Assembly: GCA_963741985.1 (NCBI GenBank)
Contig: CAVUKD010000002.1
Span: forward strand, 1,054,001-1,118,000
Source of the DNA: Cryomorpha sp963741985
Lineage (GTDB): Bacteria > Bacteroidota > Bacteroidia > Flavobacteriales_D > Cryomorphaceae
Reading direction: 5' to 3'
DNA length: 64,000 bases
Shown: positions 9,621-17,757 of the stretch, one piece after another
Layout: each line of letters opens with the position of its first letter
Position numbering within the stretch: position 1 is the stretch's first letter
The notes under the pieces: model-generated
What the model was told of the DNA's origin: nothing
Databases searched by the model: none
Seen by the model: only the letters and a program-made list of their open reading frames with translations
Made by a program: the position numbers and the translations under genes

Positions 9621-10304
9621 TTATCCATGTAAGGATTCAATCAAAGCCTTGGCAGTTGGCCCCGCCGAAATCGGATTTTGACCGGTTATCAGTAAGCCAT
9701 CTTTTTCGATATGCGACAGAAATGGTATTGTGTTTTTATGATAATCGACTCCTATTTCTTTCAACCGATCTTCCAATGTATAAGGAATATTATCGGCTCT
9801 CATTGCTAATTTCTCTTCCGCGTTCGAAAAACCAGTTACTCTTTTTCCTTTGAAAAGAGAAGGCTTTAATTGCGCCGCCATTAATAAGGCTGCAGGGCCA
9901 TGGCATACTGAAGCAACCGGTTTACCAGCGGCTAAAAAATCTAAAATCAATCTGCCACTTTTTTCACTCGATGCTAAATCAAATAGAGGACCATGACCTC
10001 CCGGATAGAACACAGCATCAAACCCTGTAGCTTCTACATCGACCAATTTCCGGGTATTGCTCAATGCTGCCTTTGCAGGTTCATCTTTTTGAAACCTTCG
10101 GTTGGCGGAAGTGATATTTTCGGTAAGCTCGCTCAGTGGATCTATTGGTGGTTTACCTCCCGCCGGACTCGCGAGTGTAACATGGTAGCCGGCATCTATA
10201 AATATGTAGTAGGGATCTGTAAACTCCCCAATCCATAAACCTGTGGTCTTATCGGTATTTTCCAATGCCTCATGCGAGGTCAAAATCATCAATATATTTT
10301 TCAT
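9621..10304 (-). CDS. DJ-1/PfpI-family protein (type 1 glutamine amidotransferase-like, Hsp31-like)
   Basis: A 227-aa protein of the DJ-1/PfpI superfamily, close to the Hsp31/glyoxalase III type that includes 'type 1 glutamine amidotransferase domain-containing' proteins. Glu27 (WIGEFTDPYY), the nucleophile Cys134 and His135 (ASVCHGPAA) form the expected catalytic site; YPGGHGPLFDL precedes it. Known members detoxify methylglyoxal, deglycate proteins or act as holding chaperones under stress. The exact activity here is inferred. It is a stand-alone gene, divergent from the DUF421 gene, at the edge of a stress-related neighbourhood. Confidence 0.9.
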   Translation of the reverse strand: MKNILMILTSHEALENTDKTTGLWIGEFTDPYYIFIDAGYHVTLASPAGGKPPIDPLSELTENITSANRRFQKDEPAKAALSNTRKLVDVEATGFDAVFYPGGHGPLFDLASSEKSGRLILDFLAAGKPVASVCHGPAALLMAAQLKPSLFKGKRVTGFSNAEEKLAMRADNIPYTLEDRLKEIGVDYHKNTIPFLSHIEKDGLLITGQNPISAGPTAKALIESLHG

Positions 10305-10471
10305 ACGCCACTTCTTTTTAAAGACTAATTTTTTGATTTAACGCATCGTTTGACTACAGTAAGCAGCAGCAAAAAATTGGATTAGAATCCGTGTTTCACT
10401 TCTCTGAGTCGTAATTTTTCAACACCAACGGCATATTTATTGTTCATTTACTTGACAAAACAAAAACATAT

Positions 10472-11017
10472 ATGAATCTCTTCAGAAATCTTGACTGGCT
10501 TTTTTCCGATTGGAACACATTGCTCATTACCATATTTTCCACTATATTAATTTATATCGGTATTATTATCATTACCCGGATCAATGGATTACGCACTTTT
10601 GCAAAGATGAGTAGTTTCGATTTTGCAATTACGATTGCCATCGGTAGTCTCATAGCATCCACCCTTATTTCTAAGAGTCAGTCAGTAGCCAATGGAGTAG
10701 TTGGGCTCATTATTTTAATTTCACTTCAAGCTCTTGTGGCATGGATCCGCAAGAAAAGTGACTGGTTTGAGCATACCATATCGAATACCCCCGTACTTTT
10801 GATGGATGGTAGTAGGCTCTTACGTGAAAACATGCATGCAACCCGGGTTGCCGAATCAGATCTTTACGCCAAACTGCGTGAAGCAAATGTGACTAATTTT
10901 GATCAGGTGCTGGCAGTAGTGTTAGAAACTACAGGAGATATCTCAGTACTTCACGCGAGTAATGAGGATGAGCAGCTCGATCCTGATTTACTGAAATTCG
11001 TTTCGCGTACCGCATGA
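10472..11017 (+). CDS. DUF421 (YetF/YcaP-like) membrane protein
   Basis: A 181-aa protein. Three hydrophobic helices occupy the first ~90 residues, including the family hallmark GLRTFAKMSSFDFAITIAIGS. A small cytoplasmic alpha/beta domain follows (PVLLMDGSRLLRENM...), typical of DUF421/YetF. The family is widespread and its biochemical role is unknown; in Bacillus the homologues are sporulation- or stress-associated. It runs towards the DUF892 gene, and a terminator hairpin for the opposing gene lies between them. Confidence 0.88.
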   Translation: MNLFRNLDWLFSDWNTLLITIFSTILIYIGIIIITRINGLRTFAKMSSFDFAITIAIGSLIASTLISKSQSVANGVVGLIILISLQALVAWIRKKSDWFEHTISNTPVLLMDGSRLLRENMHATRVAESDLYAKLREANVTNFDQVLAVVLETTGDISVLHASNEDEQLDPDLLKFVSRTA

Positions 11018-11031
11018 ATAAAATATAAGGC

Positions 11032-11071
11032 AAAAAAAATCGCGGCAGCCCACTTCACAAAGCCACCGCGA
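11032..11071 (-). terminator. Rho-independent terminator of the DUF892 gene
   Basis: Read on the minus strand, a TCGCGG/CCGCGA stem (11066-11071 with 11040-11045) is followed directly by eight Ts (11039-11032). It lies 27 nt past the stop codon of the ferritin-like gene. Confidence 0.75.
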
Positions 11072-11097
11072 CACCACTCCACGAATCGAATTGGTTC

Positions 11098-11634
11098 TTA
11101 TCTTTTCGCAGATTTATTCACCCCGGAAGTAGCTATTTCTGCTAGTTTCGTATCCGCTGCTTTTTCTTCCTTCAGTGTCTTATGAAGGAGTTCGGCTACC
11201 TCATTTAATTTTAATTGCTGCGCCCAGGAAATAATAGCTCCATAGGTTGCAATCTCATAGTGTTCCACTTTCTGGCCGGCTGCTATAATTCCGGCATCAC
11301 GCACATCGCCCGGCTGCGTCTCTTTTATGATTTCTTCGCCCTCATTAATAATTCCTTCCATGGCCTTGCATTTTTTGCCTTCTGCCTTTTCGCCGATCTT
11401 CTCAAAAGCTTCTTCGAGACGGGAAACATGTTCCTCAGTCTCGCTGAGGTGATCTTCGAAGGCGGCTTTCAACTTCTTTGAGGAAGCATTTTTAGCCATC
11501 TTAGGTATTGCCTTCGTCAGGGCATTTTCTGCCCAATAAATATCTTTCAGACTGTCGATAAACAGTTCCTTCAGATTCTTGGCCGCATCACTTTTTGGCT
11601 TTTCTTTCTTTGGTGATTTTGCTTGGGTTGTCAT
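11098..11634 (-). CDS. DUF892 (YciE/YciF) ferritin-like protein
   Basis: A 178-aa helical protein. After a Lys/Pro-rich N-terminal tail, the DUF892 core begins with LKELFIDSLKDIYWAENALTKAIPKMA. It contains ferritin-like carboxylate/His residues (AENAL, DHLSETEEH, GQKVEHYEIATYGA), suggesting a di-iron four-helix bundle. E. coli YciF is a structural homologue induced by osmotic stress. I infer an oxidative, osmotic or desiccation role, consistent with the adjacent BON and PRC-barrel genes. It has its own terminator and a divergent promoter region shared with the BON gene. Confidence 0.92.
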   Translation of the reverse strand: MTTQAKSPKKEKPKSDAAKNLKELFIDSLKDIYWAENALTKAIPKMAKNASSKKLKAAFEDHLSETEEHVSRLEEAFEKIGEKAEGKKCKAMEGIINEGEEIIKETQPGDVRDAGIIAAGQKVEHYEIATYGAIISWAQQLKLNEVAELLHKTLKEEKAADTKLAEIATSGVNKSAKR

Positions 11635-11976
11635 TTTATTTAGTTTAAAAGTTGTGATGTTCTTCCTTCAAAAAAAGCACCAATCCCCGCGCGACTTTTT
11701 AATTATTTGATTTTAAGTAAATAATAATTTCCGGGATAAAAGCTGATGCAAGCCCAATTCCTCAACTTGAGGATAAGCGACAACAACTCCACAGAGTACC
11801 CCCCATCAAAGGTTTAGCTTTCTTGCGATTTACTTTAACTCAAAAAAGAAAATTTTGAAATCAAAATTCTGATTTTCAGTAAAAAGGAATTCCACCGCGC
11901 CATTGGTTGAAAAGATTATCCCAGTTTGGCATACAATTGGAACTCAATTTCCGCTCAACCCTAAAAACTTAAAAAA
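11635..11976. other. Divergent intergenic region between DUF892 and BON genes
   Basis: 342 nt with no supported gene. It contains the perfect inverted repeat AATTTTGA-aa-TCAAAATT at 11851-11868, a plausible operator between the two divergent stress-type genes. A frame reading through it into the BON gene in another phase looks like a shadow. Confidence 0.5.
11851..11868. promoter_or_regulatory. Palindromic operator candidate AATTTTGA-aa-TCAAAATT
   Basis: A perfect 8-bp inverted repeat with a 2-bp spacer in the divergent promoter region. The symmetric layout suits a dimeric regulator. The binding protein is unknown, and AT richness makes chance occurrence possible. Confidence 0.35.
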
Positions 11977-12933
11977 ATGGATAGCTTTAATGAACGACGG
12001 TACGACCGTCAAAGAGATGAAGATCGATACAATTCTCAACGAGATGAAAGGAACCCTTCACGCCACAGCGAGAATCGTTTCGAGCACCGTGAATTCGATT
12101 CCCCCCAATCAGGCGGCAACTATGGAAATCGTGGCTACGGATCTGATGAGAATGGGCGTGATAACCGCAACGAAGGTTCCTACAATAACCACAACTACGA
12201 CCGAAGTGACAGAAGCTCGCGTTATGGAGAGCAAAGTGGCAGCGGATATGAAGGAAACCGCGGTGGCAATAACTACCAACGTGAAAGCAGTAACGAAAGG
12301 CATGGAAATGTAAATGCGTATGGTAGCAATCGCGGATATGGAAGTCAATACAGAAACGACGCGTATGCTGATCAACAATTCACCAGAAATACCGGACGTG
12401 ATTCACACTATGAATCATCCCTATCAGGAGACAATAGCGGTAGAAATTCTTACTCCAATTTGGGCGATCAGAACTCCCGCCAATCTTCACGTTGGGAAGG
12501 AAGAAATGATGAAGACTACAATGACTGGAGCAACGGACGCAAAAGCAGAGGCCTTGGCAGAAGCGAAACCGGTAATCATTTTGGCGAAAGCCACCGTGGA
12601 AAAGGCCCGAAAAATTATACCCGCTCCGATTCGCGGATAAAAGAAGATATCTCTGATGCACTTACAGATCATCATGGCATTGATGCTTCGGATATTGAAA
12701 TAGAAATTTCGAGCGGAACCGTTATCCTAAAAGGTACTGTAGATTCGCGCAGCGCAAAACGCCAAGCCGAAGACGCGATCGAAAATGTTTCGGGTGTGCG
12801 AAATGTCGAAAACCGTCTTCATCTAAAATCGGAGAATCATTCTGATAGCTCTGACAAAAATGAAAGATCGACATCGAATTCTGAAAAATCTACTTCCGAT
12901 TCAAATGGCCGAAATGGTAAAATTTCAGCATAA
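11977..12933 (+). CDS. BON-domain protein with long disordered N/R/G/S/Y-rich region
   Basis: 318 aa. Residues 1-~215 are low-complexity, rich in Asn, Arg, Gly, Ser, Tyr and Asp, with many GNRGYGS- and RYGEQSGSG-like motifs and no hydrophobic core. Residues ~219-284 are a BON domain (SRIKEDISDALTDH...IEISSGTVILKGTV), followed by a Ser/Lys tail. BON domains, as in OsmY, bind phospholipid or act in periplasmic stress protection. No signal peptide is visible, so the protein is probably cytoplasmic. The ATG at 11977 gives the full repetitive region. A rho-independent terminator follows. The composition suggests phase-separation or surface-coating behaviour (inference). Confidence 0.85.
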   Translation: MDSFNERRYDRQRDEDRYNSQRDERNPSRHSENRFEHREFDSPQSGGNYGNRGYGSDENGRDNRNEGSYNNHNYDRSDRSSRYGEQSGSGYEGNRGGNNYQRESSNERHGNVNAYGSNRGYGSQYRNDAYADQQFTRNTGRDSHYESSLSGDNSGRNSYSNLGDQNSRQSSRWEGRNDEDYNDWSNGRKSRGLGRSETGNHFGESHRGKGPKNYTRSDSRIKEDISDALTDHHGIDASDIEIEISSGTVILKGTVDSRSAKRQAEDAIENVSGVRNVENRLHLKSENHSDSSDKNERSTSNSEKSTSDSNGRNGKISA

Positions 12934-12960
12934 CTTCTTTTTTCATGAATAACCAGAAAG

Positions 12961-12992
12961 TGGTTTCCGGCTGTGTCCGGAAGCCATTTTTT
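12961..12992 (+). terminator. Rho-independent terminator after the BON gene
   Basis: Stem TGGTTTCCGG / CCGGAAGCCA (one G-T pair) with loop CTGTGT, followed by six Ts at 12987-12992. It supports separate transcription of the next gene and an ATG start for that gene well downstream. Confidence 0.8.
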
Positions 12993-13047
12993 AATTTTAA
13001 AAACCATCTGCTTCTATTGTGATTTAAAAAAACGGCTTAATCCATAT

Positions 13048-14814
13048 ATGAACCACCACAACACTATAGCCATTATTGGCAGCGGTCCTACAGCACTTTA
13101 CCTTTTAAAAGGCATATTAGACCATCTAAAGCTCTTTCCGAAACTCGGTGAAATCCACATTTACGAAAAGGATACGTTAATGGGTCTCGGAATGCCTTAC
13201 AATCCGCGAAACATCGACGAGTATCATCTTGCAAATATCACTTCCGAAGAGATTCCGATGCTCACTGAAAGTTTTGCCGGTTGGCTATCAAATCAAAGCA
13301 ATGAAGTCCTGGCAAATCTCGACATTGACCGGCAAACCATCAGTGAAAAGAAAGTGTATAGCCGCATCGCACTCGGTCAATATTTTTACGACCAGTACAC
13401 CAAATTATTAAAACAATTGAAGGCTGCAGACAAAATTATATTTCAATATCCGGGAATTGCTGTAACCGACATGAAAGAAGAATCTTCAGAGAATCTGGTT
13501 CATTTATTTCTTTCCGATGGTAGTAATATGAAGTTTGATTCGGTATATATCGCGACCGGTCACAATTGGGACGATCCAGATCAACCGGAAAATGGCTATT
13601 TCAAATCGCCTTGGCCAATTACAAAAATTCTACCGCAGAAAGGTGAATATTACAATTTCGAAATTGGATTGCTCGGTTCCTCGTTGAGTGCTTTTGACGT
13701 GGTAACTTCTCTTGCACATCGCCACGGAAAATTCAGTAGCAAAGGGGATGAGCTATCCTTCCAAAAACATTCCAAAGCTTGCGATTTCAAGGTATTAATG
13801 CACTCTACCGAGGGATGGTTACCTCATTTGCAATACGAGCAAAAAGAACCAGTGCGCAAAATTTATCGCTACACCGATCGCGAAAGCTTAATGAAATGGC
13901 GCGATAAAGATGGTTTTTTGCGAATTGAGACCTATTTCGATAAAGTCTGTCGCCGGGTTTTGCAGGAAGCGCTATTTGAAGACGGACAGACTTCTATGGT
14001 TATGAATTTAACGAATACCCATTTCGGTTTCAAAGAATTTATAGAAGAGATGAGTGCCCGACATTCCTATAAAAATCCATTTGAAGGAATGCGAAAGGAG
14101 ATGAAGATAGCATCGACCTCCGTAACTCAGAATGAACCTATTTACTGGAAAGAAGCGCTCGATGATCTGATGTACACGCTCAATTTTCACGCGGAGTATT
14201 TGCCCGCTGAAGATCATATCTTTTTCCGAAAGGAAGTGATGCCCTTCTTGATGAATGTAATCGCGGCCATGCCTTTGCAATCGGCTAAAATAATGCTGGC
14301 ACTCTATGATGCCGGTGCGCTGGATATGATTTCCGGAGAGATTGAAGAAATCAAACCCGGGCATGGAAAAGTGCATGTGACCATTGATCAAGATGATTCA
14401 AAATCGGCTACCGAATACCGCCTCTTTGTGGAATGCGGCGGAGACAAAAAGGTAACGCTTGAAAACTTCCCCTTCCGGTCTCTCATTTCCGACCAAATCG
14501 TGCGGCCCGCGAGGATCGCTTTTGCGAAAAGAGGTGCTGCTTTTGATCTCTCGCTCGAAGATTCAAAGCTTGTTTTTACCGAAAGAGGAATCGCGTACTA
14601 TACCCTCGCAGGAATTGATGTTACCAAGGCATATCGAATTATCGGCTCAGACGGAGTGACCAATTCGAAAATTATTGACTTAAGCTTCTTGCATACAGCA
14701 GGGCTGAGACCCTATTCATACGGGTTGCAAGCTTGCCAAGCTACTTCTGAACTGGCTTTGCGACTACCTTGTGATAGAAAGGATTCGCATTTAATCCTCA
14801 CACAGGAGTCGTGA
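13048..14814 (+). CDS. FAD/NAD(P)-binding oxidoreductase (NAD_binding_9 type)
   Basis: 588 aa. The N-terminus has an FAD-binding Rossmann motif, IAIIGSGPTALYLL, and a second segment, IYEKDTLMGLGMPYNP. A later YIATGHNWDDP motif and IGLLGSSLSAFDVV suggest a second nucleotide-binding region. This layout matches the uncharacterised FAD-NAD(P)-binding (PF13454-like) family, related to N-hydroxylating monooxygenases. The substrate is unknown. The ATG at 13048 is chosen because the longer GTG frame starts inside the preceding terminator. It lies between the BON and PRC-barrel genes, so a stress-linked redox role is possible but unproven. Confidence 0.78.
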   Translation: MNHHNTIAIIGSGPTALYLLKGILDHLKLFPKLGEIHIYEKDTLMGLGMPYNPRNIDEYHLANITSEEIPMLTESFAGWLSNQSNEVLANLDIDRQTISEKKVYSRIALGQYFYDQYTKLLKQLKAADKIIFQYPGIAVTDMKEESSENLVHLFLSDGSNMKFDSVYIATGHNWDDPDQPENGYFKSPWPITKILPQKGEYYNFEIGLLGSSLSAFDVVTSLAHRHGKFSSKGDELSFQKHSKACDFKVLMHSTEGWLPHLQYEQKEPVRKIYRYTDRESLMKWRDKDGFLRIETYFDKVCRRVLQEALFEDGQTSMVMNLTNTHFGFKEFIEEMSARHSYKNPFEGMRKEMKIASTSVTQNEPIYWKEALDDLMYTLNFHAEYLPAEDHIFFRKEVMPFLMNVIAAMPLQSAKIMLALYDAGALDMISGEIEEIKPGHGKVHVTIDQDDSKSATEYRLFVECGGDKKVTLENFPFRSLISDQIVRPARIAFAKRGAAFDLSLEDSKLVFTERGIAYYTLAGIDVTKAYRIIGSDGVTNSKIIDLSFLHTAGLRPYSYGLQACQATSELALRLPCDRKDSHLILTQES

Positions 14815-15105
14815 TCTCTTAAAATGTCAAAGGTGGCCAAACGCATCGAAAAATGGTAAGACTAAACTATTCTCCTCATATGCATGGATATGCGCTTCAA
14901 CCCTTTCCAATAATCCATCTTGCACGCGATGAGGAAAATTTTGGACAAAACGAGGAGTCATACCCCAAAGATTGAAAGAAATTTGAAATGGAATTAATTT
15001 TTAATGCTCTATTATTCTGATCATTGTGCTGTTTAATTTCTACATATTCCGGTGGCACGAAAATTTCATTATTCAATATAACTATAAACCCTTAATAAAA
15101 TAATT

Positions 15106-15474
15106 ATGAGCTATAATGATGATATTACCCCAAGAGTACTTTCAGCAACAAGTATCAATGGAACCAATGTAAAAAACACCAAAGGTGAAAGCATTGGAGA
15201 GATTAAAGATTTGATGATCGACTGGAATAATGGAAAAGTAGAATATGCCGTGCTTTCTTTCGGTGGATTTTTAGGAATGGGCGATAAATTATTTGCCATT
15301 CCACTTGAAGCATTCACGTTCGACTCCGTAGATTCGGAAGAAGCAGTAATCGATGTAACGAAAGAATCACTCGATAATGCGCCGGGTTTCAACAAAGATA
15401 ATTGGCCAAATTCGGCAGACAGAGAATTTACGAAAAGTGTCTACAGCCATTACAAAATGGAATACGAATTTTAA
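15106..15474 (+). CDS. PRC-barrel domain protein (copy 1)
   Basis: 122 aa. A PRC-barrel core spans ~10-80 (SATSINGTNVKNTKGESIGEIKDLMIDW, then VEYAVLSFGGFLGMGDKLFAIP). A C-terminal tail DNAPGFNKDNWPN...TKSVYSHYK is shared with its neighbour. PRC-barrels are small beta-barrel adaptor domains found in photosynthetic reaction centre H subunits and in RimM; free-standing versions are stress-induced in several bacteria. There is no signal peptide. A strong terminator follows, so it is monocistronic. The 291 nt upstream hold nothing recognisable. Confidence 0.88.
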   Translation: MSYNDDITPRVLSATSINGTNVKNTKGESIGEIKDLMIDWNNGKVEYAVLSFGGFLGMGDKLFAIPLEAFTFDSVDSEEAVIDVTKESLDNAPGFNKDNWPNSADREFTKSVYSHYKMEYEF

Positions 15475-15501
15475 AAAATCGGTTTTAATGTGATTTAATT
15501 T

Positions 15502-15533
15502 AGAGAGCCTTTTTTTGGGCTCTCTTTTTTTTT
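15502..15533 (+). terminator. Rho-independent terminator after PRC-barrel copy 1
   Basis: An 8-bp stem AGAGAGCC / GGCTCTCT around a T-rich loop is followed by eight Ts. It is placed 27 nt after the stop codon. Confidence 0.88.
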
Positions 15534-15731
15534 AGATCATTTGTAAACGTTATGGGGTATAAAGGGGGTGTGGAAAATAAGTGGATTTGTGGAAAAAAAG
15601 GCACAACATTCGGTCACACCATACATTCCTTCATTCAACTATACTCCTTTGTTTACAATAGATTGATTAAAAATTTTCATCCCCGGTATGATTCTTTCTT
15701 TAAAGCCAATTCAGTAAACAATCAAGAAATC

Positions 15732-16133
15732 ATGATAGAAAATGTAAAGAAGATTTCGGAACTCCGAACTTCTCAAATTATAGGCATTCAAATAAAAAAT
15801 TTAAAAGGTGTCGCCATAGGAAAAATTGAAAACCTTATGATCGATTGGAGCAGAGGTGAAATAGCCTATGTTCTTCTTTCCTGCAGTTGCATCAAAGACA
15901 TGAAAGATATTCTTTTCGCCATTCCCACTGATGTGATTGAACTCAAAAACGCTAATGGAGAATCGGAAGCAGTTATGGATATCGACCCGAGTAATTTTCA
16001 AAATGCGCCAGGTTTTAATCAGGAATTCTGGCCCGAAAAAAATTCTCACAATTTTACGCGAACCGTTTATAATCATTATCGCGTGGTGAATAAATTTGAA
16101 TTCGAAAGCGAGCCAACCATTCCCATTAAATAG
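15732..16133 (+). CDS. PRC-barrel domain protein (copy 2, divergent paralogue)
   Basis: 133 aa from the ATG at 15732. It aligns end to end with the upstream PRC-barrel protein (IGIQIKNLKGVAIGKIENLMIDWS, LLFAIP-like strand, NAPGFNQEFWP, TRTVYNHYR). Unlike copy 1 it has a Cys-containing central strand (LSCSCIKDMKD) where copy 1 has SFGGFLGMGD. The longer in-frame extension to 15552 is rejected: its residues have no counterpart in copy 1 and the ATG at 15732 aligns the two proteins. A local tandem duplication with divergence is the simplest explanation. Function is unknown. Confidence 0.83.
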   Translation: MIENVKKISELRTSQIIGIQIKNLKGVAIGKIENLMIDWSRGEIAYVLLSCSCIKDMKDILFAIPTDVIELKNANGESEAVMDIDPSNFQNAPGFNQEFWPEKNSHNFTRTVYNHYRVVNKFEFESEPTIPIK

Positions 16134-16208
16134 AGGCTGAATTAAATTAGACATCATGTATTGAGAAAACTATACCTTTATCCGATAAGCGAAGTAGAAA
16201 TTCAGGAC

Positions 16209-16793
16209 TCAAATCTCATCCAAAATTTCGTAGTGTATCGGTTTAAAAGTCCCGCCATTGCTATCCTCGGCCGAACAGGCCGTTAGCCCAATCAGGAGAT
16301 CTTCCAGTGCCAGCAAAACCACAAAATCCCCCGCCTTACTTGTAGGCGGTAAGACCGATATCTTGCCTGAGGCATCAACCTGAACATGCATGAAAATATT
16401 AAAAGCCGTAGGAATACTGGCATACGTAATTCCATATTTCTGAAGGTTTTCAGCCAAATTATTGTGGCAGCTCGGATGATCGTCAGGATTATTATACATT
16501 ATGGTAAAAGTCTCCTGGCTACAGGGTGCCAGCAAAATATCATTCCGGCCATTTGTATCTTCTACTACCTCAACCATTTTCCGCCCGAGATTGCTCCACA
16601 GAAAATTTCCTTTCGTGATGAAAATAGTTTCTTCAAAATCCATCGTTTTTCCGGCAGATAGCTTTTCTGGAGTGGAGTGTAAATTGAAAAAAACGAAATC
16701 GCTTACCTGACCACCTTGAGGATCTATTACCTTTAGGTATTTCCCCTTTTCAAGGATAAAAGCGGTGCCGCTTTGGGGTTTAATTTCTTCCAT
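16209..16793 (-). CDS. DUF1989 / urea carboxylase-associated family protein
   Basis: 194 aa, DUF1989. It shows the family's opening (LEKGKYLKVIDPQGGQVSDFVFFN), the NFLWSNLGRKMVEV segment and conserved Cys and His residues (LAPCSQETF, HPSCHNNL) that could bind metal. DUF1989 proteins include the two subunits of carboxyguanidine deiminase (CgdAB), formerly called urea carboxylase-associated proteins. The ATG at 16793 is used because the upstream gene ends at 16798, leaving 4 nt, whereas the longer frame would overlap it by >130 nt. It is co-transcribed with the GntA-like gene. I infer a role in guanidine- or N-hydroxyguanidine-type chemistry. Confidence 0.85.
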   Translation of the reverse strand: MEEIKPQSGTAFILEKGKYLKVIDPQGGQVSDFVFFNLHSTPEKLSAGKTMDFEETIFITKGNFLWSNLGRKMVEVVEDTNGRNDILLAPCSQETFTIMYNNPDDHPSCHNNLAENLQKYGITYASIPTAFNIFMHVQVDASGKISVLPPTSKAGDFVVLLALEDLLIGLTACSAEDSNGGTFKPIHYEILDEI

Positions 16794-16797
16794 TACT

Positions 16798-17559
16798 CTA
16801 CGTTTTTCTGTGAAATGGGCATTTCCATTCCGGCCCAACCTGCCTGCCACTGTATTGCCGAGCCTCACTATCCTCACCAAAATCATCGAGCATTGGGTTT
16901 GCAAAACCCTGTATTTCCTCATCATTCGCACGTATTCTGTCCCGTACTTGCTGATATACGCCCATTTTTCTCAGCTTTTCAAATTGTGCATGCAGGTTGA
17001 AAACAATCGACACTTGGGGACTTCTTCGAGCAATGCGCGAAGAATAGGGGTGCAGCCCAACGATGTAAAATGCTTTTCCGAAAAGACTGAAGCTGAAAAA
17101 TTTGTTTTCCGGGTCAGAACTCACCGAAGGATCCCACGCACAGTCATCTATTTCGTTTAGTGAAATAAGAAGGGCCCAAAGCTTCGATTCAAACGTCGCT
17201 TCATCCATTCCCTCCTCTTGGGTAAAAACCGCCACAAACGAGCGAAAGTTTCTGGATTCAGGCTTAAATCCCTTAACATATTCTCGTAGATCATCCATTA
17301 ATATTCTCTGGTCCATTTGAGATGTCATGCGTGAATAGGTATGTAGCGTGAGATTATCATTTACAATGATACTTTTCGCCATCACACAAGGATGCTGTTC
17401 ATTTATATATTTTCGAAACCTGGCTTCAACGGAATCCTTACGGGAAAGATTGTTGTTGCTCGGCTCTTTGTAATCATATATAATTTTTTCTAATTCTACT
17501 GATTCCATATAAAAATCCATACCCTCATTATTCAAATTCTCAACCACATAAAATTTCAA
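16798..17559 (-). CDS. YqcI/YcgG-family protein, GntA-like heme-dependent guanidine N-hydroxylase
   Basis: 253 aa, YqcI/YcgG family. Recognisable parts are CVMAKSIIVND, FRSFVAVF, the SFSLFGKAFYIVGLHPYSSR block, the NLHAQFEKLR segment and the family C-terminus (ARQYSGRQVGPEWKCPFH). Characterised relatives include GntA of guanitoxin biosynthesis, a heme-dependent enzyme that N-hydroxylates a guanidine group. The conserved His and the C-terminal Cys are candidate heme ligands (inference). The stop codon is 4 nt from the DUF1989 start, so the two form an operon. ATGs at 17520 and 17508 are alternative starts. No other guanitoxin genes are nearby, so the product is probably different. Confidence 0.82.
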   Translation of the reverse strand: MKFYVVENLNNEGMDFYMESVELEKIIYDYKEPSNNNLSRKDSVEARFRKYINEQHPCVMAKSIIVNDNLTLHTYSRMTSQMDQRILMDDLREYVKGFKPESRNFRSFVAVFTQEEGMDEATFESKLWALLISLNEIDDCAWDPSVSSDPENKFFSFSLFGKAFYIVGLHPYSSRIARRSPQVSIVFNLHAQFEKLRKMGVYQQVRDRIRANDEEIQGFANPMLDDFGEDSEARQYSGRQVGPEWKCPFHRKT

Positions 17560-17757
17560 TCAGCAATTCTCTTAAAATCTGCCAGATATAGTATTACGTC
17601 CTGATCGGGACAGAAGAAATAATTCCCCATTTTGCGGAGAAAAGGGTACAAATTAATCTCTCTTTTTTACCATGAAATACCAGCTTCAACAATAGAATTC
17701 TTCGCTGTTTAAAATCGTACAATTCTTTCAAGGAAAGTTTGGCCTGAACTTCCTTTA

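Noticed and set aside
15552..15731. N-terminal extension of PRC-barrel copy 2
   Set aside because: The extra 60 residues have no counterpart in copy 1; the ATG at 15732 aligns the paralogues.
16208..17560. Complete guanitoxin biosynthesis cluster
   Set aside because: Only the GntA-like gene and a DUF1989 gene are present; other guanitoxin enzymes are absent from the window.
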